A DNA stretch of 43,722 nt from Phascolarctobacterium sp. (GCA_030540395.1 JAUNWI010000015.1:1-43722); one strand, 5' to 3'. Numbered from the stretch's first letter, positions 32,165 through 40,925 are shown. A program made the numbers and translations. The notes: generated by a model from the letters alone, not told the origin.

Positions 32165-33148
32165 ATGAAACAAATCTGTGCAATGATCGGTAAGTTTTTT
32201 GGCGTCATCGCCATTGTCTTCCTGATTCTCGGTATGACCATGCCCCAAAATTTCCTGTGGGTATTGGGTAAAGTTGGTGGCGTCAGCGTGCTCAGCTGCT
32301 TGCTTGGCGTTGTAATGTTTGGTATGGGTACCACCTTGAACCTCAAGGACTTTGCTCTTGTTTTAAAGCGTCCTGCTGATGTGCTGGTTGGTGCTTGCGC
32401 CCAATTCTTGATTATGCCCGGCTTGGCTTACATTTTGGCCACTGCCTTTGGCCTGGACCCGGCTCTGACTGCCGGCGTTGTTTTGGTTGGCACCTGCCCC
32501 GGCGGCACCTCCTCCAACGTCATCACCTTTATGTCCAAGGGTGATGTGGCTCTGTCCGTAACCATGACCAGTGTTTCTACCGTGCTGAGCCCGATTTTGA
32601 CTCCCTTCATTACCTATATGATTATCGGTCAAAAAATCGCCTTCGACCCCGTGGGCATGTTTTTCTCCATCGTGCAAATCGTAATCCTGCCCATTTGCTT
32701 AGGCTTGGCTGTAAAATCCTTCCTGCCGAAGCTGGCCGAAACTGCTGTGGACTATCTGCCCGCAGTTTCCAGTATCGCCATCTCTCTGATTATCGCCGGT
32801 GTTATCGGTGCAAGCCGCGATTTAATTTTGAAGACCTCCGGTCTGATTATGCTGGTCGTAATCCTGCATAACTGCTGCGGCTATGCGCTGGGCTTTGGCA
32901 TCGCTCGTCTGTGCGGCATGAGCTGGAAAAAGGCTGTGGCTCTGTCCGTTGAAGTTGGCATGCAAAACTCCGGCCTTGCAACTGGTCTGGCTAAGGCACA
33001 CTTCTCCGCTATGCCCGCTGCCACTGTTCCCGGTGCAGTCTTCTCCGCTTGGCACAATATCTCCGGTGCCGTGCTGGCTTGGCTCTTCCAAAACTATCTG
33101 AATCCTAAGTTCGACCCCGAATATGGCAAGGACGAAGCTAAGGCTTAA
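32165..33148 (+). CDS. Bile acid:sodium symporter (BASS) family transporter
   Basis: 327 residues from ATG 32165, about ten membrane helices. Diagnostic segments are VVMFGMGTTLNLKDF, GTCPGGTSSNVITF (the sodium-site unwound helix) and VEVGMQNSGLATGLA. Bacterial members import small organic anions such as pantoate, 2-keto acids or sterol conjugates with sodium; the substrate is not readable here. It is monocistronic between a structured leader and a strong terminator. Confidence 0.92.
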   Translation: MKQICAMIGKFFGVIAIVFLILGMTMPQNFLWVLGKVGGVSVLSCLLGVVMFGMGTTLNLKDFALVLKRPADVLVGACAQFLIMPGLAYILATAFGLDPALTAGVVLVGTCPGGTSSNVITFMSKGDVALSVTMTSVSTVLSPILTPFITYMIIGQKIAFDPVGMFFSIVQIVILPICLGLAVKSFLPKLAETAVDYLPAVSSIAISLIIAGVIGASRDLILKTSGLIMLVVILHNCCGYALGFGIARLCGMSWKKAVALSVEVGMQNSGLATGLAKAHFSAMPAATVPGAVFSAWHNISGAVLAWLFQNYLNPKFDPEYGKDEAKA

Positions 33149-33171
33149 GCAAATATATAGTTGTTTACTTG

Positions 33172-33208
33172 CTCCCCTGATGTGAAATCGGGGGAGTTTT
33201 TATTTTTT
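33172..33208 (+). terminator. Terminator after the BASS gene
   Basis: Ten-pair stem (33172-33181 with 33187-33196, one T-G wobble), 5-nt loop, then TTTTTATTTTTT. Confidence 0.88.
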
Positions 33209-33284
33209 ATCATGATATTACTACGACTTTTGTGCTATAATGGTGGTGGATTTTTATAAATGTAGCTTGATTGGGGAGTAGCAT

Positions 33285-34850
33285 ATGAAGGATAGAAAAC
33301 AAATTATGGGTACCTATAAATCCATTAGTGATTGGCACCATTTTCGCCTGCGCCTCTTTTTAGAGGGCATTTTGACAGGTATTTTCGCAGGCCTTGTCAT
33401 TAGCCTTTTTCGTTGGGGGTTGACTGTAGCGGAAGAATGGCGAGTTGATTTTTATAAGGAGCTTGTGCAAAAGGATTGGTCCGCCACAGCACTATGGTTT
33501 GTGGCACTGCTTTTTATCAGCGCAGTACTCTATAAGCTGACCCGCATTGAGCCCATGGCTGCGGGCAGCGGTATCCCGCAGGTAAAGGGCGCTCTTTTGG
33601 GCCTTATCAAAATGCGTTGGTTCCATATTATGTGGGTAAAGCTTACGGCAGGCATTATCGGCATCGGCGCAGGTCTTTCCCTTGGTCGCGAAGGCCCTTC
33701 TATTCAGCTAGGTGCTGTGGCAGCCCAGGGTGTGAGCCGCCTTTTGGGACGCACGCGCATGGAGGAGCGCTATTTGATGACCAGTGGTGCTAGCGCAGGC
33801 CTGGCTGCTGCCTTCAACGCTCCCTTAGCTGGTGTTATCTTCGCACTGGAGGAGCTGCACCGCAATTTTTCCATCATGGTGCTGCTGCCCTCCATGGCCG
33901 CTGCCATGACCGCAACAGTTATCTCCCGTGCTCTGTTCGGCCGCGAAACAGTCTTTGTTTTCAAGGACTTGCAGCTTTTCCCCTTGCAGCATTATGGCAT
34001 TATCATCATTGTCGCCTTGGTAGCAGGTTTAGCGGGTGTCGTTTTTAATAAGGGACTATTAAATATCGGTCGTTTTTATAGCTTGCCCATCTTTAAAAAT
34101 CAACTGCACAAGATTATTTTTGCTTTACTGACTGCTGGCGTTTTGGGCTTTTATCTGCCCGAGGTGCTGGGTGGTGGCAATAATTTGATTAACCATTTGG
34201 CGAACACGCCCGTATCCTTGCAGCTCTTGTTGCTGTTTTTAGCTGGCAAATTTCTCTTTACGCTTGTCAGCTACGGCTGCGGTGTACCTGGCGGCTTCTT
34301 TTTACCCATGCTGGTTATTGGCGCGTTGACTGGCAGCATTTGTGCCAATGTACTGATTAGTTTGGGTCTCATCGAAGCCATGTATGCAGCGAACATCGTG
34401 GTTATCGCCATGACGGCGCTCTTTTCTTCCTCCGTGCGTGCGCCGATTACGGGTACAGTGCTGATTATGGAAATGACTGCCTCCTACCAACAGCTTTTGA
34501 CCTTGGCAATTGCTGCTATGGTAGCCTTCGTCATTGCGGAGCTCTTCCACTCCAAGCCCATTTATGAAGAGCTTTTAACTCGCATGCTGCAAAAGGATAA
34601 ACCTGCCCACGAAACCTTAGAACAGCGCAACGTGGTGGAAATTGCTGTTTGCAGTGGCAGCTCCATTGCCAACAAGCTTATCAAGGATATCAAATGGCCC
34701 CATAACACGCTTTTGGTTGATATTAAACGGGGCGAGGAGCAAATCACTCCCACTGGCGATACACGGCTTATGGCCGGGGACTTTATCTACGTGCTCACCG
34801 AAAACGAGTATGTGGAGGAGCTTCAGGCCATGGCTAGCGGCGAAGAATAA
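33285..34850 (+). CDS. ClC-type chloride channel/antiporter with C-terminal TrkA-C domain
   Basis: 521 residues with GGGGAG before ATG 33285. Selectivity-filter motifs are GSGIPQ (94-99), GREGP (134-138, gating Glu136) and GCGVPGGFFLP. The intracellular proton glutamate of transporters (E. coli E203) corresponds to E190 in ALEELHRNF, so it is probably a Cl-/H+ exchanger rather than a channel. The last 80 residues (VEIAVCSGSSIANKLI to FIYVLTENEYVEEL) form a TrkA-C/RCK-C domain that may bind a small regulator. It is a single-gene unit. Confidence 0.93.
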   Translation: MKDRKQIMGTYKSISDWHHFRLRLFLEGILTGIFAGLVISLFRWGLTVAEEWRVDFYKELVQKDWSATALWFVALLFISAVLYKLTRIEPMAAGSGIPQVKGALLGLIKMRWFHIMWVKLTAGIIGIGAGLSLGREGPSIQLGAVAAQGVSRLLGRTRMEERYLMTSGASAGLAAAFNAPLAGVIFALEELHRNFSIMVLLPSMAAAMTATVISRALFGRETVFVFKDLQLFPLQHYGIIIIVALVAGLAGVVFNKGLLNIGRFYSLPIFKNQLHKIIFALLTAGVLGFYLPEVLGGGNNLINHLANTPVSLQLLLLFLAGKFLFTLVSYGCGVPGGFFLPMLVIGALTGSICANVLISLGLIEAMYAANIVVIAMTALFSSSVRAPITGTVLIMEMTASYQQLLTLAIAAMVAFVIAELFHSKPIYEELLTRMLQKDKPAHETLEQRNVVEIAVCSGSSIANKLIKDIKWPHNTLLVDIKRGEEQITPTGDTRLMAGDFIYVLTENEYVEELQAMASGEE

Positions 34851-34861
34851 ATCAAAAACAG

Positions 34862-34905
34862 GAGCTTCTAATCACGATTATACAAATCTAGATTAGAAGC
34901 TCTTA
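34862..34905. repeat. Palindromic terminator element, copy B
   Basis: GAGCTTCTAATC (34862-34873), a 17-nt loop, and GATTAGAAGCTC (34891-34902). This is the exact reverse complement of 30457-30497 including the non-palindromic loop. It also lies between convergent genes (ClC and pdxR). Confidence 0.9.
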
Positions 34906-34952
34906 TATTTTAGCAGTAAAAGCTGCCTCGTTTTATACCAGTCGGCTTATTT

Positions 34953-36368
34953 TTATATCTTCAAATAGGGTAAAAGTGCACCGAAAAGTTTATCCAGCGC
35001 CGGGTAGAGGCGCTCGTCCTCAATGCCGGTGTAATTCATAAGCAGGGTGTGGCTGTTGTCGCTAAGCTTGTGGTGGTAGTAGTCCGAAAGGAATTTGATT
35101 TGCAGTCCTTCCTTGAGGGCTACCTCCCGCAGCTGGCTGTCGCCAGCTGCGGTGGCCAAGTGCAGCAAAAAGTGCAGGCCGCTGTCTTCGCCCTCGACCT
35201 GGAGCGCTTTGGCAGCGGGGCAAGCGGCGAGGTATTGCAGCAGATGGTCCCGCTTATTGCGATAATAGGTACGCATGCGGTTGATGTGGCGCTCAAAATA
35301 ACCATCTTCGATAAACTTTGCCAGCGTAAATTGCTCAAAATTAGACACTGTGCAGGAATAAAAGCCCAGTTTTGCATAAAAAAGTGAGGCCAGATGGGGC
35401 GGCAGCACCATGTAGCTGATGCGAAAGGTGGGGGCTAGGGTTTTAGAAAAGGTGTTGATATAAATGACCTTCTCCGCCTTATCAATGCTTTGCAGGGGCG
35501 GAATGGGCTTGCCAAAAAGGCGGAACTCGCAGTCGTAATCATCCTCGATGATGTAACGGCTGCTTTTTTGACTGGCCCAATGCAAAAGCTCGTAGCGGCG
35601 TTTCACTGGCATGGTGATGCCGGTGGGGAACTGGTGGGAGGGCGTGATGTGCAAAATATCAGCACCGCTGCTTTCTAAAACTTCGGCCTGAATGCCCTGC
35701 TCATCCATGGGCAAATAGCGGCAAAAGACATCGTTGGTGCGATAAATGGCAGCCAGCTGGGGATAGCCTGGGTCCTCCAAGGCATATATATGACTGCGCC
35801 CCAAAAGCTGTACGATAAGATTATAAAGCGTCTGGGTACCGGAACCGATAATGATTTGCTCCGGGGCGACATTTAAGCCGCGAAATTGGTATAAATGCTT
35901 GGCTAAGGCCTTGCGCAGGGGTAACACGCCGCCGGTGGCAGTGTCGCTGATAAGGGCATGCTCATCAGCGCTGGTTAAGGTGTTGCGCAAAAGGCGGGCC
36001 CAGGTGTTATAGGGAAAGGTGTCGGGGGGCACGCTGCTTTTGGCAAAGCTTAAGAGAGGCGGCACCTCTTGAGCAGGCTGCTTAGGCGTTAGCAAAGGTT
36101 GGGGCTGCTTGGTAGCGGGCGCCTGCTGCAGGGTAGAGACAAAATAACCACGACGGGGCTCGGAATAGATATATCCCTCCACTGCCAGCTGGGCATAGGC
36201 GTTTTCCACCGTAATCAGGCTGATGCCCAAGTTCTTGGCCAGCATGCGCTTGGAGGGCAGTTTTTCCTGGGCCTTTAGGGTGCCCTCTAAAATATCCTGG
36301 CGAATGCACTTGTATAAATGGATGTAGATGCTTTCTCCTTGTAGATTGGCAAAGCTATAGGTGAGCAT
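34953..36368 (-). CDS. pdxR: MocR/PdxR-type regulator (GntR helix-turn-helix plus aminotransferase domain)
   Basis: 471 residues from ATG at complement 36366-36368 with TTGGAGG upstream; the frame continues upstream but only into pdxS shadow sequence. The GntR-type winged helix (residues about 10-75: IYIHLYKCIRQDILEGTL, KLPSKRMLAKNLGISLITVE) is joined by a proline/glutamine-rich linker. A fold-I aminotransferase-like domain follows, with the PLP lysine in INTFSKTLAPTFRISYMV and EDPGYPQL. It is divergent from pdxS-pdxT with a 145-base gap, the usual arrangement for PdxR, which activates pdxST when PLP is low. Confidence 0.9.
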   Translation of the reverse strand: MLTYSFANLQGESIYIHLYKCIRQDILEGTLKAQEKLPSKRMLAKNLGISLITVENAYAQLAVEGYIYSEPRRGYFVSTLQQAPATKQPQPLLTPKQPAQEVPPLLSFAKSSVPPDTFPYNTWARLLRNTLTSADEHALISDTATGGVLPLRKALAKHLYQFRGLNVAPEQIIIGSGTQTLYNLIVQLLGRSHIYALEDPGYPQLAAIYRTNDVFCRYLPMDEQGIQAEVLESSGADILHITPSHQFPTGITMPVKRRYELLHWASQKSSRYIIEDDYDCEFRLFGKPIPPLQSIDKAEKVIYINTFSKTLAPTFRISYMVLPPHLASLFYAKLGFYSCTVSNFEQFTLAKFIEDGYFERHINRMRTYYRNKRDHLLQYLAACPAAKALQVEGEDSGLHFLLHLATAAGDSQLREVALKEGLQIKFLSDYYHHKLSDNSHTLLMNYTGIEDERLYPALDKLFGALLPYLKI

Positions 36369-36386
36369 GATTATCCTCCAACTGGT

Positions 36387-36440
36387 ATTATAATCTTCAC
36401 GTAAAATGAGTATATGCATATAATCAGATAGCATTATAAT
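36387..36440. promoter_or_regulatory. Direct repeats in the pdxR/pdxS intergenic region
   Basis: ATTATAATCTTCACGTAA at 36387-36404 and ATTATAATACTACGTAA at 36433-36449 are similar direct repeats 46 bases apart, about four to five helical turns. MocR-type regulators bind widely spaced direct repeats, so these are candidate PdxR sites. They also contain -10-like TATAAT hexamers, which makes the similarity partly promoter-derived. Confidence 0.5.
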
Positions 36441-36513
36441 ACTACGTAATAGCAGTGGAGTAAAGTAAAAAGCATGTAAAGCTACTGCAATTATTGTAAT
36501 GGAGGGATTTTTG

Positions 36514-37386
36514 ATGAACGAAAGATACAAATTAAATGCACAGCTGGCCCAAATGCTGAAGGGCGGCGTAATTATGGATGTTACTAATCCGGAGCAGGCA
36601 CGCATTGCCGAGGCAGCTGGCGCCTGCGCTGTTATGGCTTTGGAAAAGATTCCGGCGGATATTCGTGCAGCGGGCGGCGTAGCGCGCATGAGTGACCCCA
36701 AGCTGATCAAGGAGATTCAAAACGCTGTGTCCATTCCTGTGATGGCAAAATGCCGCATTGGTCATTTTGTGGAGGCGCAGATTTTGGAGGCCTTGGAAAT
36801 AGATTACATCGATGAAAGTGAAGTGCTGTCCCCGGCGGATGATGTTTACCATATTGATAAGACCCAATTCAAGGTACCCTTTGTTTGTGGTGCTCGCGAC
36901 TTGGGCGAAGCCCTGCGCCGCATCAACGAGGGCGCAGCCATGATTCGCACCAAGGGCGAGCCGGGCACGGGCGACGTGGTGCAGGCGGTGCGTCATATGC
37001 GCAAAATGAATCAGCAGATTGCGCAGCTGGCGGCACTGGAGCCTAACGAGCTCTTCAATGCGGCCAAGGAGCTGCAGGTACCCTATGATTTAGTTGTTTA
37101 TGTACACGAGCACAAGCGCTTGCCTGTAGTAAATTTTGCCGCCGGCGGCGTAGCAACTCCTGCGGACGCTGCCCTGATGATGCAGCTGGGTGCTGAGGGC
37201 GTTTTTGTAGGCTCCGGCATTTTCAAATCCGGCGACCCTGCTAAGCGTGCGCAAGCCATCGTCAAGGCTGTGACCAACTTCCGCGATGCCAAAATGCTGG
37301 CCGAGCTGAGCGAGGATTTGGGCGAGGCCATGGTGGGCATCAACGAGCAGGAAATTGAGCTTTTGATGGCGGAGCGTGGTAAATAA
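36514..37386 (+). CDS. pdxS: Pyridoxal 5'-phosphate synthase subunit PdxS
   Basis: 290 residues from ATG 36514 with GGAGGGA upstream; ATG 36499 precedes that site. It is a highly conserved TIM barrel: [40 protein letters not shown]79 in [10 protein letters not shown] (the lysine that binds ribose 5-phosphate), [17 protein letters not shown] and [11 protein letters not shown]. It makes PLP from ribose 5-phosphate, glyceraldehyde 3-phosphate and ammonia supplied by PdxT. The stop overlaps the pdxT start by one base. Confidence 0.97.
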   Translation: MNERYKLNAQLAQMLKGGVIMDVTNPEQARIAEAAGACAVMALEKIPADIRAAGGVARMSDPKLIKEIQNAVSIPVMAKCRIGHFVEAQILEALEIDYIDESEVLSPADDVYHIDKTQFKVPFVCGARDLGEALRRINEGAAMIRTKGEPGTGDVVQAVRHMRKMNQQIAQLAALEPNELFNAAKELQVPYDLVVYVHEHKRLPVVNFAAGGVATPADAALMMQLGAEGVFVGSGIFKSGDPAKRAQAIVKAVTNFRDAKMLAELSEDLGEAMVGINEQEIELLMAERGK

Positions 37387-37967
37387 TGGACGCAAAAATT
37401 GGCGTTTTGGCAGTGCAGGGGGCCTTTATTGAACATATTCAGGCCTTGACTGCGCTAGGAGCGGAGTGCGTGGAGCTGCGCCAGGCAGCGGATTTACAGC
37501 AAGAATTGGCTGGCTGGGTGCTGCCTGGTGGCGAGAGCACGGTGCAGGGCAAGCTGCTGCGAGATTTGGGGATGTACGATGGGCTGCGAGCTAAAATCGC
37601 GGCCGGTATGCCTGTTTTGGCTACCTGCGCCGGCATGATTTTGCTGGCGGAAAAGCTCAGTAATGACGATAAGGTGCATTTTGCCACCATGCCCATCACC
37701 GTGCGTCGCAATGCCTACGGGCGTCAGCTGGGCAGCTTTCGTACCCATGCGGACTTTGGCGCTTTGGGCACCATTCCCATGACCTTTATCCGTGCGCCTT
37801 ATATTGAAAAAGTCGGCGAGGGAGTGCAGGTTTTGGCCCAGGTCGATGGCAAAATCGTTGCTGCCCAATATGGCAACCAGCTGGCGCTGGCCTTTCACCC
37901 GGAGCTGGATACCTTTGAAAGCACTGCTGTGCATGAGTACTTTTTGAAGATGTGCGAGGATAAATAA
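37386..37967 (+). CDS. pdxT: Pyridoxal 5'-phosphate synthase glutaminase subunit PdxT
   Basis: 193 residues. It is a class I glutaminase: IGVLAVQGAFIEHI, LPGGESTVQGKLL, the catalytic Cys81 in LATCAGMILLA, RNAYGRQLGSF, and the His/Glu pair in LAFHPELD. It feeds ammonia to PdxS. Many PLP enzymes are encoded in this window (two fold-III and one fold-I decarboxylase, and PdxR itself), but there is no operon link. Confidence 0.96.
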   Translation: MDAKIGVLAVQGAFIEHIQALTALGAECVELRQAADLQQELAGWVLPGGESTVQGKLLRDLGMYDGLRAKIAAGMPVLATCAGMILLAEKLSNDDKVHFATMPITVRRNAYGRQLGSFRTHADFGALGTIPMTFIRAPYIEKVGEGVQVLAQVDGKIVAAQYGNQLALAFHPELDTFESTAVHEYFLKMCEDK

Positions 37968-38070
37968 TATACTGCGAACATTCTTTTCGGTATATTTTTA
38001 GGTAGGATAAAAATTCAGTACTTTTGTTGCTGCATAGTGTATATGCAATCGCCCTGCGCGAGCCACTCTT

Positions 38071-38169
38071 GTTGAAAAATCTTGATTTGTGTAGAAAATG
38101 GCTGTTGAAAAATCTTGATTTGTGTAGAAAACGGCTGTTAAAAAATCGCGATTTGTGTAAGGGCCCTTG
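38071..38169 (+). repeat. Three tandem 33-bp repeats after pdxT
   Basis: Contiguous units at 38071-38103, 38104-38136 and 38137-38169. The first two differ by one base; the third is more diverged but keeps a palindromic core (AAATCTTGATTT in units 1-2, AAATCGCGATTT in unit 3). The period is a multiple of three, so translated frames look repetitive, but no gene start supports coding. The rest of 37968-38188 shows nothing else that I can name. Confidence 0.85.
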
Positions 38170-38188
38170 CAAAGCGTATATAGATGAC

Positions 38189-38234
38189 AAAAACAGCTAG
38201 TCGCAGTACCTTCGTACCACAGCTAGCTGTTTTT
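38189..38234. terminator. Bidirectional terminator, pdxT / peptidase
   Basis: AAAAACAGCTAG (38189-38200) with CTAGCTGTTTTT (38223-38234), 12-bp perfect, plus an inner GTAC-CTTC-GTAC hairpin with a stable UUCG-like loop. It serves both convergent genes. Confidence 0.85.
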
Positions 38235-38245
38235 AGAGGTAGGGG

Positions 38246-39358
38246 TTATTGCATTGACCAGATAATTTCTGCAGCCAGTTCGCCACACTTTTTGAAATCA
38301 TCCAGATAGAGATGTTCATTGGGAGTGTGGTTTTTAAAGTAGCCAGGAGCAATACCGATGGCCTGAATACCATTATTATTAAAATGGTTGCCATCCATAC
38401 CACCACCGCCACGAGCATAAACAGGCTCTAAGCCCAGCTTCTGCATTGCATTAGCGGCGATTTGGACAATAGTATCTTCCTTTTCAACCTTAAAGGTCTT
38501 GTAAAGCACGTTGGGAGTATATTCTATTTTAACGCCATACTCCTTTTCAATAGCGGCAATGGGTTCCGCAAATTTAGCCAAGATGGCCTCGAACTCAGCA
38601 TTGTCAGTGCTACGGGCTTCAGCTAGAACCTCCACATAATCACAAACCACGTTGGTGGCATTTGTGCCAGCATGAATGGTGGAAATATTAGTTGTGGTGT
38701 ACGGAGTGATGCGGCTGTCGGGAATTGCCAAGATTAATGCTGCAGCAGCGCGAATAGCATTGATACCTTTTTCCGGTTCATTGCCGGCATGAGCACTTTT
38801 GCCATAGATTTTATAGATTAGCTTTGCTTTAGAAGGAGCTTGCAGGACAATCTTGCCAATGTGACCAGGTGCATCAAATACAAAGGCTTTTTTTGACTTA
38901 AAGCTAGCGAAATCAAAATACTTTGAGCCTAAAACGCCAGCCTCTTCGCACACTGAGAAAGCCACCTCAATATCACCATGTGGTTTATCAGAAGCAACTA
39001 CTCTACGCAAAGCATCGAGAGTAACGCAAATACCTGAAACATCATCAGCGGCGAGGATGGTAACACCATCGGCACGGAGCACATTGGCTTCCGTATCTAA
39101 AACAGGAGAGATTTTTTCGTTGTTTTTCACCCTGTCCAAATGAGCAGAGAAAAGGATGGGTTCGATGCTCGGATCACCCTTGAGCAGGGCACGGATGTTG
39201 CCAGTGTTGCCACCCTCTATACAAATAGGGTCTTCAAAGACCTCTAAGCCCAAAGCCGTCAGCTTAGCCTTGACATTGTCGGCTATTTGGCGCTCGTTAC
39301 GGCTTTGCACAGGGATTTTTACAAGCTCTAATAGATCTTGCACAATTTGTTCTTGCAT
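38246..39358 (-). CDS. M20-family metallopeptidase (PepT-like)
   Basis: 370 residues from ATG at complement 39356-39358 with GAGGTGAT upstream. Metal and catalytic residues are SAHLDRV (H73, D75), LAADDVSG (D105), CEEAGVLGS (E138, E139) and FDAPG (D162), with a final histidine in NHTPNEHLYLDDF. The dimerisation lid begins near KLIYKIYGKSAHAGNEPEKG. It should hydrolyse a short peptide or an acylated amino acid in the cytoplasm. It is the last gene of the operon after the DcuC carrier (20-base gap), suggesting uptake followed by hydrolysis. Confidence 0.9.
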   Translation of the reverse strand: MQEQIVQDLLELVKIPVQSRNERQIADNVKAKLTALGLEVFEDPICIEGGNTGNIRALLKGDPSIEPILFSAHLDRVKNNEKISPVLDTEANVLRADGVTILAADDVSGICVTLDALRRVVASDKPHGDIEVAFSVCEEAGVLGSKYFDFASFKSKKAFVFDAPGHIGKIVLQAPSKAKLIYKIYGKSAHAGNEPEKGINAIRAAAALILAIPDSRITPYTTTNISTIHAGTNATNVVCDYVEVLAEARSTDNAEFEAILAKFAEPIAAIEKEYGVKIEYTPNVLYKTFKVEKEDTIVQIAANAMQKLGLEPVYARGGGGMDGNHFNNNGIQAIGIAPGYFKNHTPNEHLYLDDFKKCGELAAEIIWSMQ

Positions 39359-39378
39359 TTTATATCACCTCATTGGAA

Positions 39379-40647
39379 TTAAAACATTAAGAAAGCAGCT
39401 GCAGTGAGCAGGGAGGCAAACATGGCCCAACCATTATATTTGATGATATCCATGGGTTGGAGCTTGGCAATGCCTGCGCATAAAATCATGGCGGCGGAGA
39501 ACATGGCCATGGAACGACCAATACCACCGGAAAGTACTACCATAGCACCCATATGCAGGGTATCCATACCGAATTGGGAAGCATGCACGCTGACTGCTTC
39601 GTTGAAGGCAATGGAAGCGGACTCGCCACTGCCGCAGATCAGGGTCATGATGAAGGGACCAAAAACTGCTGCCAATTTGGCGATGGAAGGAGAGGTGGTC
39701 ATGAAGCCAATTAACATTTTAATGAAGCCAAGCTTGGTTAAGCCGGCAACGAAAATATTTACGCAAATCAAAAGACCGAAAACATTACCAAAGGCGGAAC
39801 CCATGGCTTTGAAGAATTCTTTAGTAACATCTTGGGGGTTGGTGCGAGTTACGAGCATGCACAACAGGCAGCCGATAATCATAGCGTGGGGTACGGGCAT
39901 TTTGAAGGCGGGAACAATTTTCAGATTGCCCAGGAGCAAAATAATAATGGGAACCAAGGGAAGAATTGCATAAAGGGGATTTACTTTAACAGTTTCAATC
40001 TCGCCGAAAGCAGCAGCTTGAGCAGCAAGCTCTTCCTTGCTGTATTTTTTGCGCATCCAGAAGGCCATACCGGTCAAAACGGTGGAGCTTGCAATTACGG
40101 ATGCAACCAAAGCAGGAGCGGCTACGCGCACAAAGTCCATGCCTTCAACGCCTGCCAGATTAGCAACTATAGTGGGATGTACGTGGCCTGGATTCAGGTT
40201 GCCGCCATAAAGGCCGCACATGATGGCGCCGGCTGCCAGCGGTACGGGAATGCCGGAAGCTACCATCAAGGGGATGAAAACAGTGCCCATGGCTGCAGTT
40301 ACGCCTGCTGCACTGGTAATGGAGGTGTTAACTACCATGGTGGCTAAGGCAACACCGATAATGAGGAAGGGACCAGCCTTCTTTAAAATTTTAGCAAATA
40401 GAGAAACAAGATGCTTATCAGCTTGGCACAGCTTTACTACAGCCGCAAAGCCCATGGAGGTAATAATGGTTTCAAAAACCTTGGCCTGCTTCATAGAGGC
40501 AGAAAAGGCTTTAAAGGTACCCATGACATCGCCTGCCAAAAGAATCATAATCATACCAGCAGCAAAAAGTAAGGTTTTGGGGTCCTTACGCTTTGCCATG
40601 AGATAAATCATTACTAATACTACAACTAGACCTAAAAACATTTGCAT
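39379..40647 (-). CDS. DcuC-type anaerobic C4-dicarboxylate carrier family protein
   Basis: 422 residues from ATG at complement 40645-40647 with AAAAGGAGC. About 12 membrane helices. Family features include MVVNTSITSAAGVTAAMGT, CGLYGGNLNPGHVHPTIVA and CGSGESASIAFNEAV. DcuC proteins exchange fumarate, succinate and other C4 acids, but pairing with an M20 peptidase suggests an N-acyl or peptide-like carboxylate instead. Its start lies 18 bases after the stop of the CapA-like fragment. Confidence 0.82.
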   Translation of the reverse strand: MQMFLGLVVVLVMIYLMAKRKDPKTLLFAAGMIMILLAGDVMGTFKAFSASMKQAKVFETIITSMGFAAVVKLCQADKHLVSLFAKILKKAGPFLIIGVALATMVVNTSITSAAGVTAAMGTVFIPLMVASGIPVPLAAGAIMCGLYGGNLNPGHVHPTIVANLAGVEGMDFVRVAAPALVASVIASSTVLTGMAFWMRKKYSKEELAAQAAAFGEIETVKVNPLYAILPLVPIIILLLGNLKIVPAFKMPVPHAMIIGCLLCMLVTRTNPQDVTKEFFKAMGSAFGNVFGLLICVNIFVAGLTKLGFIKMLIGFMTTSPSIAKLAAVFGPFIMTLICGSGESASIAFNEAVSVHASQFGMDTLHMGAMVVLSGGIGRSMAMFSAAMILCAGIAKLQPMDIIKYNGWAMFASLLTAAAFLMF

Positions 40648-40665
40648 GATCGTCAGCTCCTTTTC

Positions 40666-40806
40666 CTATTTAATGTTGATATAGCCCTTACTGGCTTTGA
40701 TTTCAGCTGCTTCAAAAATCTCTTTTAGAGCTAAGCAGCTTTTGTCTTGTCTTGGTAATCTTTGTGTTAACAAAGAATCACCGGTTGCAACAATAGAAAA
40801 CTTCAT
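40666..40806 (-). pseudogene. 46-residue CapA-like N-terminal fragment
   Basis: ATG at complement 40804-40806 follows AGGGGTGA by seven bases. The short product begins MKFSIVATGDSLLTQRLP and continues to an LKEIFEAAE segment. This resembles the N-terminus of CapA/PgsA metallophosphatase-like proteins (ATGDS-x2-T-R-R-L-P, then a helix ending in an acidic residue). It then stops at a TAG where the family would continue for some 300 residues. It keeps a good ribosome binding site and heads the dcuC-peptidase operon, so it is either a truncated gene or a retained short peptide. Confidence 0.55.
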
Positions 40807-40840
40807 CACATTTCACCCCTTAAAACATATAAGGACTATT

Positions 40841-40890
40841 AAAGGATATGTCCTTTATTAAAGAATATTATAGACCCGTGTTTCTGTCAA
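40841..40890 (-). promoter_or_regulatory. Promoter and palindromic operator of the capA'-dcuC-peptidase operon
   Basis: On the minus strand TTGACA (complement 40885-40890), 17-bp spacer, TATTCT (complement 40862-40867). Overlapping the expected start of transcription is a perfect palindrome, AAAGGA-TATG-TCCTTT at 40841-40856, with a half-site AAGGA ten bases further on (40831-40835). It is a clear repressor-type operator position. Confidence 0.65.
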
Positions 40891-40925
40891 TAAGGTAAGC
40901 TTATGTATACAAAATTCATAAAAAG

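Noticed and set aside
36369..36710. N-terminal extension of PdxR
   Set aside because: The frame stays open upstream of the start, but it runs antisense to pdxS, and the conserved winged helix begins at the ATG with a GGAGG site.
38071..38169. CRISPR array
   Set aside because: The 33-bp units are directly contiguous with no unique spacers, only three copies exist, and no cas gene is nearby.
37968..38190. Minus-strand protein with HKSRFFNS repeats
   Set aside because: The repetitive frame is simply the translation of the 33-bp tandem repeat and runs antisense into pdxT; no ribosome binding site or plausible family.
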